From assembly GCA_022509125.1 (NCBI GenBank), contig JAFLTU010000008.1:1-61874 (forward strand): DNA of 61,874 nucleotides, in the 5' to 3' direction. A model generated the notes under the pieces. That model searched no databases. It was not told the DNA's origin and saw only the letters and a program-made list of their open reading frames with translations. This stretch comes from Muribaculaceae bacterium. Its GTDB lineage: Bacteria; Bacteroidota; Bacteroidia; Bacteroidales; Muribaculaceae. Positions 22,690 through 31,213 of this stretch are shown in pieces; the first letter of the stretch is position 1; every line of letters begins with the position of its first letter. The position numbers were made by a program, and so were the translations under genes.

Positions 22690-24912
22690 ATGGGAAAAAA
22701 GACCAAGGAGGCCACGGCCCCAAAAATCAGGAAGGCAGATCTTGAGAAGCTGATATTGAATTTTCTTGAAAAAGAAAACAGGCAGGCTTTCAATTATAAG
22801 CAGGTGGCCTTCGCCATCAACGCCACTCATCCGTCAAACCGCATGGATGTCATAAATATCCTTGACTCTCTGGCGGCTGCCGAGCTCATTCAGGAAGTGG
22901 GTCTGGGAAAATATAAAGCCAACAGCAACCGGGGCACCGAGAATATAGGCGAGTTCGTCAGAAGAAGCAATGGACGCAATGGCGTCATGATCGACGATGA
23001 GCTGATTTTTGTGGCAGAAAGAAATTCACGCCATGCCTTGAACGGCGATAAGGTGAGAGTGGAAATATCGGCCCATAAAAAAGGACAGGAACCTGAGGCA
23101 CGAGTGATAGAAATCGTGGAACCGAAAGACCAGGTGTTTATCGGGACCCTCAATGTTGAAAGGAATTATGCCTCTTTGGTGACAGATTCCAAATTCCTGG
23201 CCGCTGATATTATAATCCCGCGTTCGAAGCTCAAAGGGGGCAAAACGGGAGATAAGGCTGTGGTTAGAATCACTCAATGGCGCGAGGAAGAGATGAATCC
23301 CAAAGGTGAGGTGGTAGATATCCTTGGTCAAAAGGGAGAAAATACGGCCGAGATGCACGCTATTCTTGCAGAATTCGGCCTCCCGTATAAATATCCGGCC
23401 AATGTTGAGAAGGCAGCTGATGCAATCGACGCCGGAATCACCAAAGAAGAGATCGCCAAACGAGAAGATTTCAGGAGAGTCACCACATTCACTATCGACC
23501 CCCGCGACGCCAAAGACTTTGACGACGCTCTCTCCATCCGGAGAATGAAAAACGGCCATTGGGAGGTGGGCGTCCATATCGCCGACGTCACCCATTACGT
23601 CACTCCCACTTCCATAATAGAAAAAGAGGCCCAACAGAGGGCGACGAGTGTCTATTTGGTAGACCGCACCATCCCAATGCTGCCCGAGCATCTTTCCAAC
23701 GGCATTTGCTCTCTTCGCCCGAATGAAGAGAAACTGACTTATTCCGTGATTTTTGAGTTGGACGACAAGGCCAACGTGATCAACAGGCGTATCGTCAGGA
23801 CAGTGATAAAATCCGACCGCCGCTTCACTTACGAAGAGGCCCAGCAAATCATAGAGACCGGAGAGGGGGATTTTAAGGATGAAGTCTTGACTCTCGATAA
23901 ACTTGCCAAGGAACTGAGGCGTCGCCGCTATGAAAACGGAGCTCTCGAGTTCGACCGAGCCGAGGTGAGATTTGAAATCGACAAAGAAGGAAAGCCCACG
24001 AGCGTCTATTTCAAGGAGTCGAAAGATGCCAACAAGCTAATCGAGGAATTCATGCTTCTGGCCAATATAGCAGTGGCAGAACATATCGGGAAGGTGGCGA
24101 AAGGAAAGAAAGCCAAGACATTCGTCTATCGGGTTCACGACAATCCTGACCCTGAAAAGATTAGCAATTTCTCCCATATAGCGGCCCGTTTCGGATTCAA
24201 AGTAAAGACCGAAGGAAGTCCCAAGGATGTGAATTCGGGTATCAATCGGTTGCTCAAAGATGTGAAGGGGCGGGGAGAGGAAAACATGCTCTCAATCCTT
24301 GCCATCCGGAGCATGGCTAAGGCCACCTATACCACCGAAAATATCGGCCATTACGGACTTGCAGTGCCCTATTACACACATTTCACTTCCCCCATCAGGC
24401 GTTATCCCGATATGATGGTCCATAGGCTGCTCGCCAAATATGCCGAAGGAGGCCGAAGTGTAGACAAGGTGAAACTTGAAGATCAATGTCGCCATTCTTC
24501 CGATATGGAGCAGCTGGCAGCCAATGCCGAGAGGGCGTCGATCCGCTATAAGCAGGTGGAATTCATGCAAGACAAGCTTGGCGAGGTCTATGAAGGGGTG
24601 ATCTCCGCAGTGACGGAATGGGGCTTCTATGTGGAGCTTGATGAAAATAAATGCGAGGGCCTCGTTCCGGTGAGGGATTTGGCCGACGATTATTACGACT
24701 ACGACGAAAAGAATTTCTGCCTGACAGGGAGAAAATATCACAATAAATACACACTGGGCGACATTGTGAGAGTGCAGGTGGCACGCGCCGACCTCGATAA
24801 GAAGCAGCTTGATTTCGCTCTTGTTGCTGACGAGGGCAATCCCAACAAGCCCCTTAATCAAGCTTCTGCTTCACCTCATCGACCCCGTCGATCGAAGAAA
24901 CGGAATTCATAA
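22690..24912 (+). CDS. rnr: Ribonuclease R
   Basis: This is a 3'-5' exoribonuclease that degrades structured RNA. Domain order is standard: N-terminal winged helix (about 15-75, EKLILNFLEKENRQAFNYKQ), cold-shock domains (about 80-240), and the RNB catalytic domain with TIDPRDAKDFDDAL near 271-284, whose Asp residues bind the metals. YTHFTSPIRRYPDMMVHRLL near 558-577 is also conserved. The C-terminal S1 domain is at about 635-715 (GVISAVTEWGFYVELDE), ending in a basic tail RPRRSKKRNS. The 740-aa length fits Bacteroidota RNase R. The last 59 bases overlap the 3' end of the convergent RSH gene. Confidence 0.95.
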   Translation: MGKKTKEATAPKIRKADLEKLILNFLEKENRQAFNYKQVAFAINATHPSNRMDVINILDSLAAAELIQEVGLGKYKANSNRGTENIGEFVRRSNGRNGVMIDDELIFVAERNSRHALNGDKVRVEISAHKKGQEPEARVIEIVEPKDQVFIGTLNVERNYASLVTDSKFLAADIIIPRSKLKGGKTGDKAVVRITQWREEEMNPKGEVVDILGQKGENTAEMHAILAEFGLPYKYPANVEKAADAIDAGITKEEIAKREDFRRVTTFTIDPRDAKDFDDALSIRRMKNGHWEVGVHIADVTHYVTPTSIIEKEAQQRATSVYLVDRTIPMLPEHLSNGICSLRPNEEKLTYSVIFELDDKANVINRRIVRTVIKSDRRFTYEEAQQIIETGEGDFKDEVLTLDKLAKELRRRRYENGALEFDRAEVRFEIDKEGKPTSVYFKESKDANKLIEEFMLLANIAVAEHIGKVAKGKKAKTFVYRVHDNPDPEKISNFSHIAARFGFKVKTEGSPKDVNSGINRLLKDVKGRGEENMLSILAIRSMAKATYTTENIGHYGLAVPYYTHFTSPIRRYPDMMVHRLLAKYAEGGRSVDKVKLEDQCRHSSDMEQLAANAERASIRYKQVEFMQDKLGEVYEGVISAVTEWGFYVELDENKCEGLVPVRDLADDYYDYDEKNFCLTGRKYHNKYTLGDIVRVQVARADLDKKQLDFALVADEGNPNKPLNQASASPHRPRRSKKRNS

Positions 24913-26728
24913 TTGTCTCAAGCTCGGAATAGGAATGCACGCCGAATGATATTTCCATTATAGCGATATATTCCGAACAATATGAGTCGTAGCGGGTCAT
25001 GTTGAGATGAAGCCGATTTGAGATGCAGTCGGCGATATCGACGAAGAGGTGGACACGGTCAACGGCCCTGACATGGAGAGTGACAGGATAGAGGGTGCCA
25101 TCGGGTTCGAAGTCTACGCTTTGGATCCGGTCGCCTCTTTGGGAGGCAAGACGGATAGCGATAGGGCAGTCGCGTTTATGAAGTGTCAGCTGGCCGTCGT
25201 CTTCCAAAAAACCGATCACCTCTTCCCCGGGAATCGGTTTGCAGAAACCGCAGCGGCAGAATTTTGGTTTGGGAAGGCTCCCAAGGTAAGTCTGGATAGC
25301 GTTTCGGGCTTTATAGGTTACGACCGCTTCGAGGCGCTCAAGAGAGGGGACCACATCGGGGTCGCTGAAAATCTCCACTACATCTCCACGTTGGAGAGGG
25401 GCAGTGACCGCTGCGAGAAACCCGTTGACTCGGGCATATTTTGCATGGTCTCCCAGTTCGGTTGAAATCTCATAGGCGAAATCGAGCACGCAGGCTTTCT
25501 GAGGAAGCATAATAGTCTTCAGATGGGGCGTGAAAACCATTATATCGTCGTTATAGAAAGAGGCGGTCACCTTTTCCATGAACTCGATTCCGGTCTCATG
25601 GTTGGCTATGTCGCGCAGGGTGCTTCTGAATTTATGCAGCCACCTTTCTATATATTCCTGAGAGTGTCGGGTGTCGAGCCCTCTATGAGAGTCTTCGGCC
25701 ATTCTCTGACTGCTGATATGCACCTCCTGCCAGCGTCCGAAATCGGCAAGGAGTTTCACATGGAGGCTCTGATAGCCATTTTCCTTTGGGGAGTCAATAT
25801 AATTAGAGAGACCTCCCGGTTTTTCGCGGAAGCTATCGGTCAGGATTGAATAAATCTTAAGGGCCATCTCCTTTTCATCGGAGTCGTCGGCCACTCTGAA
25901 TGTGATTTCCGTGAAGTGGCGGTATTTAAGATGGTTGAAGTCGTCGCCATATTTTCTCATTTTCCTCCAGATGCTATATGGCTGACGATAGAGGATTTCT
26001 ACCTTAGCCTCGATGCCCGACTCCATAAGAGTGGCCTCTACTTGACGCCTAAACCTTTCGAGACGCTCGCGCTGTTGGCGTCGGTCTTGCTCTATTAGAC
26101 GGCAAATCTCGTCATAATCGTGGGGACAGCGAAACTTGAAACTGAGGTTTTCCAATTCCGTTTTGACATAGTAGAGACCCAACCTGTTGGCCAAAGGAGC
26201 ATAGAAATAGTCGGTTTCGCCGGCGATTTTCATTTGCTTATGAGGCTTCATCGAAGAGAGGGTTCGCATATTATGGAGCCGGTCGGCCAGCTTTACGAAT
26301 ATCGGGCGGATGTCTCTCTGCATGGAATTGAGCATCTGCTTAAAGTTGTCGACCTGCTTGCTCTGCTCCGAAGAAGAATGTTTGTCGGGCTTGGTCAAGA
26401 CCTTCACAAGATATGCCACGTCATCGCCAAATCGGGCCTTGATTTCCTCGATAGTGTGGGGCGTGTCTTCCACCACATCATGGAGAAAGGCAGCTATGAC
26501 GGAGTTTATGTCGAGCCGAAGTTCTTCGGCAGCGATTGTGGCCACGGCAATAGGATGAAGAATATAAGGCTCACCCGTCTTTCTGACCTGAGGGGCATGG
26601 GCTTCTCTGGCAAGTTCGAAAGCATCCTTTAGCCTCACCATATCGGCTTCCGAAGTGCGTGGCCTCATTGAGTCAAACACTCGTTTGACTCTCTCTTCGA
26701 TAATCGGGGTGTAGTCTTTTTGTTCCAT
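24854..26728 (-). CDS. RelA/SpoT-family protein, hydrolase intact, synthetase site apparently degenerate
   Basis: This is an RSH protein controlling (p)ppGpp. Domains: HD hydrolase (about 25-170) with His58, His83-Asp84, Glu87-Asp88, Asp149 and Asn153 all in place; synthetase domain (about 235-345); TGS (about 400-460); and a C-terminal ACT domain (about 550-624). In the synthetase domain the usual GRxKxxYSI motif reads ILYRQPYSI (245-253), so the first Arg is gone. The DLxAxR motif reads RHFTEITF (270-277), so the catalytic Asp is missing. GYQSLH (318-323) and Glu335 remain. I infer a protein that mainly removes (p)ppGpp. The gene follows GH13 after a hairpin and is convergent with rnr. Confidence 0.88.
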   Translation of the reverse strand: MEQKDYTPIIEERVKRVFDSMRPRTSEADMVRLKDAFELAREAHAPQVRKTGEPYILHPIAVATIAAEELRLDINSVIAAFLHDVVEDTPHTIEEIKARFGDDVAYLVKVLTKPDKHSSSEQSKQVDNFKQMLNSMQRDIRPIFVKLADRLHNMRTLSSMKPHKQMKIAGETDYFYAPLANRLGLYYVKTELENLSFKFRCPHDYDEICRLIEQDRRQQRERLERFRRQVEATLMESGIEAKVEILYRQPYSIWRKMRKYGDDFNHLKYRHFTEITFRVADDSDEKEMALKIYSILTDSFREKPGGLSNYIDSPKENGYQSLHVKLLADFGRWQEVHISSQRMAEDSHRGLDTRHSQEYIERWLHKFRSTLRDIANHETGIEFMEKVTASFYNDDIMVFTPHLKTIMLPQKACVLDFAYEISTELGDHAKYARVNGFLAAVTAPLQRGDVVEIFSDPDVVPSLERLEAVVTYKARNAIQTYLGSLPKPKFCRCGFCKPIPGEEVIGFLEDDGQLTLHKRDCPIAIRLASQRGDRIQSVDFEPDGTLYPVTLHVRAVDRVHLFVDIADCISNRLHLNMTRYDSYCSEYIAIMEISFGVHSYSELETIMNSVSSIDGVDEVKQKLD

Positions 26729-26744
26729 GGGTCTTATTTGGCAA

Positions 26745-26770
26745 AAGCGGCATGCGCAAGCATGCCGCTT
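26745..26770 (-). terminator. 11-bp hairpin between GH13 and RSH genes
   Basis: AAGCGGCATGC and GCATGCCGCTT form a perfect 11-bp stem around a 4-base loop (TTGC on the minus strand, GCAA on the plus). It lies 18 bases below the GH13 stop and 17 bases above the RSH start. On the minus strand it is followed by only TTTT-less CTTTTG, a weak U-run. It is likely a terminator or a processing/stability hairpin between the two genes. Confidence 0.6.
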
Positions 26771-26787
26771 CTATCGTTGGAGGAGAT

Positions 26788-28224
26788 TTATTTATTTACG
26801 AAAACGAGATAATCACCCTGCTTCATGGTCTCGGGGAGGAGGGCATCTTCGTCGGTGAAATAATTCTTCATGCCACGGATGTCGGGATGATTTTTTGAGG
26901 TGAATTCGAGGGGGAGCTCACCTTTACCAAGGTTTACGAGAGTGATTACCTTCGAACCTTCTCTCTCACGGCAGAACACATAGAGATCAGGGCTGGAAGT
27001 CTCATAGCTCACGAGTTCGCCGCCGTCATATCCGGCTGTCAGCGCAGCTTGAGTGTGTTTCAGGTTGTTGAGTTTCTGATAGAAGGTGAAATAATCGTTG
27101 CGGGGTTCCCAAGTCGGAGGCACGTCTTTTTCAAAGAATTTGAGGGCGCGGTTGAGTCCGGTTTCCTGGCCGGTGTAGATCAGAGGCATTCCGGGGAGTG
27201 TGTAGGTCAAGACAGCGAAGGCGTTAGTCAGGTCGCCGAGGCGTTCGAATTCTGTGCCCTCCCATGAATTTAGGTCATGGTTGGTGATCATATTCATTAG
27301 GTAAGTGTCTTTCGGGAAATCTTCAAACTGCTGGGCGAGCAGGTTGTTGATAGCGATTGCATGAGTTTCGGGGAACTCGCGGATTTCTCCATTCTCACCC
27401 ACGAAATGATACTGTCCGGATGTAGCTGCTATCTGGCTGAAGAGGTCTTTGAGGGGCCAGTTATAACCCATGTCGAAAGCGAATTGCTGCAACTCGGGCT
27501 CAGTGGCTTCTGCAAGCATGAATATCTCGGGCTGAACTTCCTGAAGCTCCTTGCGTGCGTCGTTCCAGAAGTCTGTGGGCACTTCCATAGCGACATCGCA
27601 ACGGAACCCATTGACGCCAACGTCTACAAGCCAGAATTTCATGGCATCGATCATTCCCTTGCGCATTTCGGGATTTGAATAATCAAACACGTAGACATCT
27701 GTCCAATCATAGATTCCCTTCATGTTTCCAAGAGAATCTTTTTCATACCAGTCGGGATGAAGATCCACCCAGAGGTTGTCGCGGCCGGAATGGTTGGGCA
27801 CCCAGTCAAGGATCACCTTCAGCCCCATTTCCTGAGCCTGTTTTACGGTGGCCTTGAATTCGTCGAGAGTGCCGAATTCAGGATTGAAAGCTTTATAATC
27901 TTTCACGGCATAATAGCTGCCAAGAGTGCCTTTACGGTCTTTCTCGCTTATTGGGTTGATCGGCATAAACCAAAGGATGTCGACTCCGAGTTCCTTAAGG
28001 CGGGGAAGATGCTGAGCGAAGGCAGTGATAGTCCCCTCTTCGGTGAATTGGCGAAGGTTGACCTCATAAATCACAGCATTACGGCTCCATTCAGGATGTT
28101 TCACCTGAGTGAAGGTGGAGTCACGTTCTTCTTTCTCTGCATCCGAAGCCTTGCTTTTTGAACCACATGCTGTCGAGCAGAACAGGGCACCGATTAAACC
28201 GAGTGCCGGCCATAGTTTTTTCAT
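26788..28224 (-). CDS. GH13 alpha-amylase family lipoprotein
   Basis: This 478-aa lipoprotein (Cys20 after FCSTA) would cleave alpha-glucan at the cell surface or in the periplasm. GH13 regions are intact: DWVPNH at 140-145, GFRCDVA at 206-212 with nucleophile Asp210, MLAEA at 236-240 with acid/base Glu239, and TNHDLNSWEG near 314-323 with Asp317. Near the N-terminus, VIYEVNLRQF (51-60) is the usual first strand. A short C-terminal beta domain (about 395-478) follows. No SusC/D or regulator is adjacent, so it is not part of a visible sus-type locus. A -7 box TAATTTTG lies upstream at about 28265-28272 without a matching -33. Confidence 0.9.
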   Translation of the reverse strand: MKKLWPALGLIGALFCSTACGSKSKASDAEKEERDSTFTQVKHPEWSRNAVIYEVNLRQFTEEGTITAFAQHLPRLKELGVDILWFMPINPISEKDRKGTLGSYYAVKDYKAFNPEFGTLDEFKATVKQAQEMGLKVILDWVPNHSGRDNLWVDLHPDWYEKDSLGNMKGIYDWTDVYVFDYSNPEMRKGMIDAMKFWLVDVGVNGFRCDVAMEVPTDFWNDARKELQEVQPEIFMLAEATEPELQQFAFDMGYNWPLKDLFSQIAATSGQYHFVGENGEIREFPETHAIAINNLLAQQFEDFPKDTYLMNMITNHDLNSWEGTEFERLGDLTNAFAVLTYTLPGMPLIYTGQETGLNRALKFFEKDVPPTWEPRNDYFTFYQKLNNLKHTQAALTAGYDGGELVSYETSSPDLYVFCREREGSKVITLVNLGKGELPLEFTSKNHPDIRGMKNYFTDEDALLPETMKQGDYLVFVNK

Positions 28225-28319
28225 AATATAGGGTTTTGAATTTGTTTATGTTGTCTTAGCCACAAAATTAAGAAAAATTTTGAAAATGTTGTGGTTTATA
28301 GAGGGGAAGTTGCATCTTT

Positions 28320-28811
28320 TCACTTTCCGCAATCTCCCTTACCCTGAATTGTTGCAATCATATCCTTACATTTTGCCACGAAAGGCTCATCGAGAGGATA
28401 TTGCTGAAGAAGGGAGTTTAGGAGGTCGAGAGCCTGCTGAGGCTGGTTGGCTTTCCAATAAGCGAGAGCCAGGCGCATTCCGGCCTCTTCGGCCTCTGAA
28501 GCGGGACCATTGAGAGTGGCGTTTTCATATTCCATTTCCAGTTGGCCAAGCATTTCGGAGTCTTCTTGTCCGGAGCCTTCCATGATATCATTGGTCTCTT
28601 CGAAACCGGCGACCGGCGATTCTACGAAGCCCGGGTCTTCGGATAGAGGAGGGGTCACGTCGGGATTCCGCTCCGGGAGATGGAACAGGGAAAAAAGGAA
28701 AAGAAATATGACGACAACAATACTGACCACGGTCACCACAGCAACAATGGTTTTCTTTTTTTTCTTGGATTGGATCTTATCTTCCATATTTTCAATTCGT
28801 TTTCTATTCAA
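28320..28811 (-). CDS. Single-TM protein with TPR-like C-terminus, 163 aa
   Basis: A basic N-terminus (KIQSKKKKK, about 12-20) precedes one transmembrane helix at about 21-43 (TIVAVVTVVSIVVVIFLFLF). A Pro/Glu-rich linker follows, and then a helical part with ALAYWKANQPQQALDLLNSL near 129-148 that looks like one or two TPR units. It is probably inner-membrane anchored with the helical part outside. An ATG eight codons in (28785-28787) is an alternative start. Function is unknown; the neighbours (GT and GH13, same strand) do not explain it. Confidence 0.7.
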   Translation of the reverse strand: MNRKRIENMEDKIQSKKKKKTIVAVVTVVSIVVVIFLFLFSLFHLPERNPDVTPPLSEDPGFVESPVAGFEETNDIMEGSGQEDSEMLGQLEMEYENATLNGPASEAEEAGMRLALAYWKANQPQQALDLLNSLLQQYPLDEPFVAKCKDMIATIQGKGDCGK

Positions 28812-28852
28812 TTATAACGATTAGAGATTTCTTATTGTTTTGAAACGAGGAT

Positions 28853-29992
28853 TCACCTTTTCCCTCCGGCTTCCAATGGCGGATCGCTTATTTGAGAATT
28901 CTCCCGGTCGGAGCCAAGGTAAATTCGGGTCAGGGGATCAATGAAATGGGGCCAAGAGAGACGTTGGGAATAGGATTTACAGGCATTTTCACCCATTCGA
29001 AGCCGGAGGTCGGGGTCTAAAGCAAGACGTTTGATATTTTCAGCCAAGAAGCCGGGATTTGAAGGGGGGATAAGTATACCCTCCCAACCGTCGGTGATAT
29101 ATTCAGGTTGGGCTCCGTTGGAAGATGCAATTTGTGGTCGACCCATAGCCATATATTCGATATTGGAGAGCCCAAATGCCTCCTCGGCCACAGATGGCAA
29201 GACTCCAAAATCGGCTTCTGCAATGAGGGGGAGAGGATCATCGGTGTGTTTATGCCAGTCGATCATCTCGACCACACCTTTTGCGACAGCTCTTCTACGC
29301 AGACGGTCGAGATAATCGGGGGTGCCGCTCCCCACGATGCGAAGGCGTATGCGTGTCCCTTTTAGCAGGGCAAAGGCATCGATAAGTATTTCCAATCCCT
29401 TTGCGGCCTTGATGGGGCCATGAAACATAGCTGTCACGGGCCGTCCGGCCGAAGGGGGCGTATAAGGGAGAGGAGGAATATTAAGACTATTATGGATCAC
29501 GTGCATCTTTTCGGGCGTGATGGGCATCAACCGATTATGCCACGTGGAGACAAACCTGTCGCGGGCCGCACGGCTCACGAATATCAGGGCATCCAGATTT
29601 CTATAGATTATTTTGAGAATCCAGGAATCGACAGCCCTCCTCACTTTATGGCGAGTCATGACCACCTTGACATCTCTTTTTCCCGAGAGGCGCCGAGCGG
29701 CAAGGGCCGTGAAGACGTTTCTAAATCCATGAGCATGGACCACGACGTGTCCCTCCGTCTCTTTTAATTTTCCGGCCAGTGTTTTGATTGAAGTATAGTC
29801 TGAAAAACCACGAAGGGGAGCGTGGAAAAGTTTAATGCCCTCTTTTTCAAAGAGAGAGTCTACAGCTTTAGCGTCGCGAGTGAGGGCCATCACCTCCCAT
29901 CCCCGGGAATGGAAATGGCTGCAAATGTCGAGGGCATAGCGGGTGATACCGTTCCAGCGGTTGCCCCCCACGATGTGAATAAGAGTGGGCAT
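28853..29992 (-). CDS. Glycosyltransferase, family 4 type
   Basis: This is a GT-B glycosyltransferase of 379 aa. The N-terminal domain starts IHIVGGNRWNGITRYALDIC (5-24), the usual donor-side glycine motif. The C-terminal domain has RPVTAMFHGPIKAAKGLEIL near 183-202 and EEAFGLSNIEYMAMGRPQIA near 274-293, where the E-x7-E motif binds the nucleotide sugar. It is cytosolic or peripheral at the inner membrane and probably acts in cell-surface glycan synthesis. It starts within the stop codon of alanine dehydrogenase (TGATG, one-base overlap), so the two are translationally coupled. Confidence 0.85.
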   Translation of the reverse strand: MPTLIHIVGGNRWNGITRYALDICSHFHSRGWEVMALTRDAKAVDSLFEKEGIKLFHAPLRGFSDYTSIKTLAGKLKETEGHVVVHAHGFRNVFTALAARRLSGKRDVKVVMTRHKVRRAVDSWILKIIYRNLDALIFVSRAARDRFVSTWHNRLMPITPEKMHVIHNSLNIPPLPYTPPSAGRPVTAMFHGPIKAAKGLEILIDAFALLKGTRIRLRIVGSGTPDYLDRLRRRAVAKGVVEMIDWHKHTDDPLPLIAEADFGVLPSVAEEAFGLSNIEYMAMGRPQIASSNGAQPEYITDGWEGILIPPSNPGFLAENIKRLALDPDLRLRMGENACKSYSQRLSWPHFIDPLTRIYLGSDRENSQISDPPLEAGGKR

Positions 29993-31116
29993 CAGTTTGT
30001 GGCCGCCAGCATCACCTTAATATCGACGCTTGGCATATTGAGAAACGACCCGATAAGTTTATCGACAAGTTTACCGCGGAATGTGACCATTCCGGCCTGC
30101 ACTCCCGGTGTGGATGCGATCATGTGGTAGACACCACCCTTGATGATTACATCGTCAAAGAAATTCACAATAACGTTTGAAAGGGCCATCGCTACAGTGC
30201 GAGGCACAGAAATTGAAGGATGGGTCTCTTCGAAGTTAAGGAGATAGACGGAGTCTTTGAGCACCGGGGAGAGGTTTTTGGGGAACTCGAATGGGCGTGT
30301 GCATTCTCCTAAAAGGATTACGTCGGCACTCTTGACCCGATTATAAAGCACTCTGGGATGGATGGCAATTGTGTTGAGGCGCTCGCCACATATTCTCTTG
30401 GCTTGCTGGAGCGCGGAGATGTCATTATTCATCAAAGTCACATAGGCTCCGGCCGAGAGAGCGGCCTTTGCGGCGGAATAGACAGTGTTGCCGTCGCCGA
30501 TTATGAGCACCTCGCATGGATTTATGCCGGCCACCCCGGCGAGTAATACTCCCTTGCCGCCACCCAGATATGACAGAAATTCCTGAGCATATATGATCGC
30601 TCCTCGTCCGTCGATTTCATCGATGATATTGGCAAAGACAGGCTCATCGTTATGACTTACCACATTGTCAAGGCAACCGTAGGCAATTTCCTTGTCGAGC
30701 AACGCTTTTATGACGTTAATGTCGAAAAGGCCGGGTCCCGTCATGGAAAAAAGGGCCGCTCCTTTCTTCATTTTGTGGATATCATGTGCATGCAGGGGGC
30801 GATATGAGAGCACCACATCGGCCTTGAGGGCCTCGGTGCGGCTCACGATATTAACGCCGTATTCTCTATAGCTTGAATCGGGGAAGCTGATATCCGTGGC
30901 CGCCCCCTTTTCCATAATCACCTTTATGCCGGCCGAAGTGAGAAGTCCCGACCCTTCGGGAGTCAGAAGAAACCGCGTCTCATCGGTGTCGGCATAATTG
31001 GCAACCAGTCCTAGTGTAAAGGTAGGCTCCAGGGTGTCTGTTGCCGTAGGTTGCAACCGGGTCTTTATCTCGAAATCAGTGGTGGTCTTGTCGGATGTCA
31101 TGCCTTTGCTCGCCAA
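29992..31116 (-). CDS. Alanine dehydrogenase / PntA-like NAD(P)-binding protein
   Basis: This 374-aa protein belongs to the alanine dehydrogenase and transhydrogenase-alpha family, catalysing NAD-linked interconversion of L-alanine and pyruvate if typical. Features: the N-terminal ETRFLLTPEGSGLLTSAGIK near 45-64 in place of the usual ExRVALTP motif, FSMTGPGLFDINVIKALLDK near 122-141, and the Rossmann signature VLIIGDGNTVYSAAKAALSAG near 203-223 (GxGxxG-like GDGNTV). TPGVQAG near 343-349 is also conserved. The family lysine and histidine positions cannot be confirmed by eye. It is first in a two-gene operon with the GT, from the promoter at 31161-31192. Start could be the ATG at 31101. Confidence 0.75.
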   Translation of the reverse strand: MASKGMTSDKTTTDFEIKTRLQPTATDTLEPTFTLGLVANYADTDETRFLLTPEGSGLLTSAGIKVIMEKGAATDISFPDSSYREYGVNIVSRTEALKADVVLSYRPLHAHDIHKMKKGAALFSMTGPGLFDINVIKALLDKEIAYGCLDNVVSHNDEPVFANIIDEIDGRGAIIYAQEFLSYLGGGKGVLLAGVAGINPCEVLIIGDGNTVYSAAKAALSAGAYVTLMNNDISALQQAKRICGERLNTIAIHPRVLYNRVKSADVILLGECTRPFEFPKNLSPVLKDSVYLLNFEETHPSISVPRTVAMALSNVIVNFFDDVIIKGGVYHMIASTPGVQAGMVTFRGKLVDKLIGSFLNMPSVDIKVMLAATN

Positions 31117-31160
31117 GGAGGGAATGGGAGCGCCGTTAGCCCCTGTCTCCTTGAGTTAAG

Positions 31161-31192
31161 CAAAGGTAGGAAAAAGGCTTGGGAATTCCAAA
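31161..31192 (-). promoter_or_regulatory. Consensus promoter for alanine dehydrogenase-GT operon
   Basis: TTTG (31189-31192), 20-base spacer, TACCTTTG (31161-31168) on the minus strand: full match to the Bacteroidota pattern, about 45 bases before the start codon. Confidence 0.7.
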
Positions 31193-31213
31193 TAAACTCA
31201 CTCTATTTCCCCG

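Noticed and set aside
26120..26632. 170-aa plus-strand frame
   Set aside because: Antisense to the conserved HD domain of the RSH gene; codon pattern follows the RSH frame.
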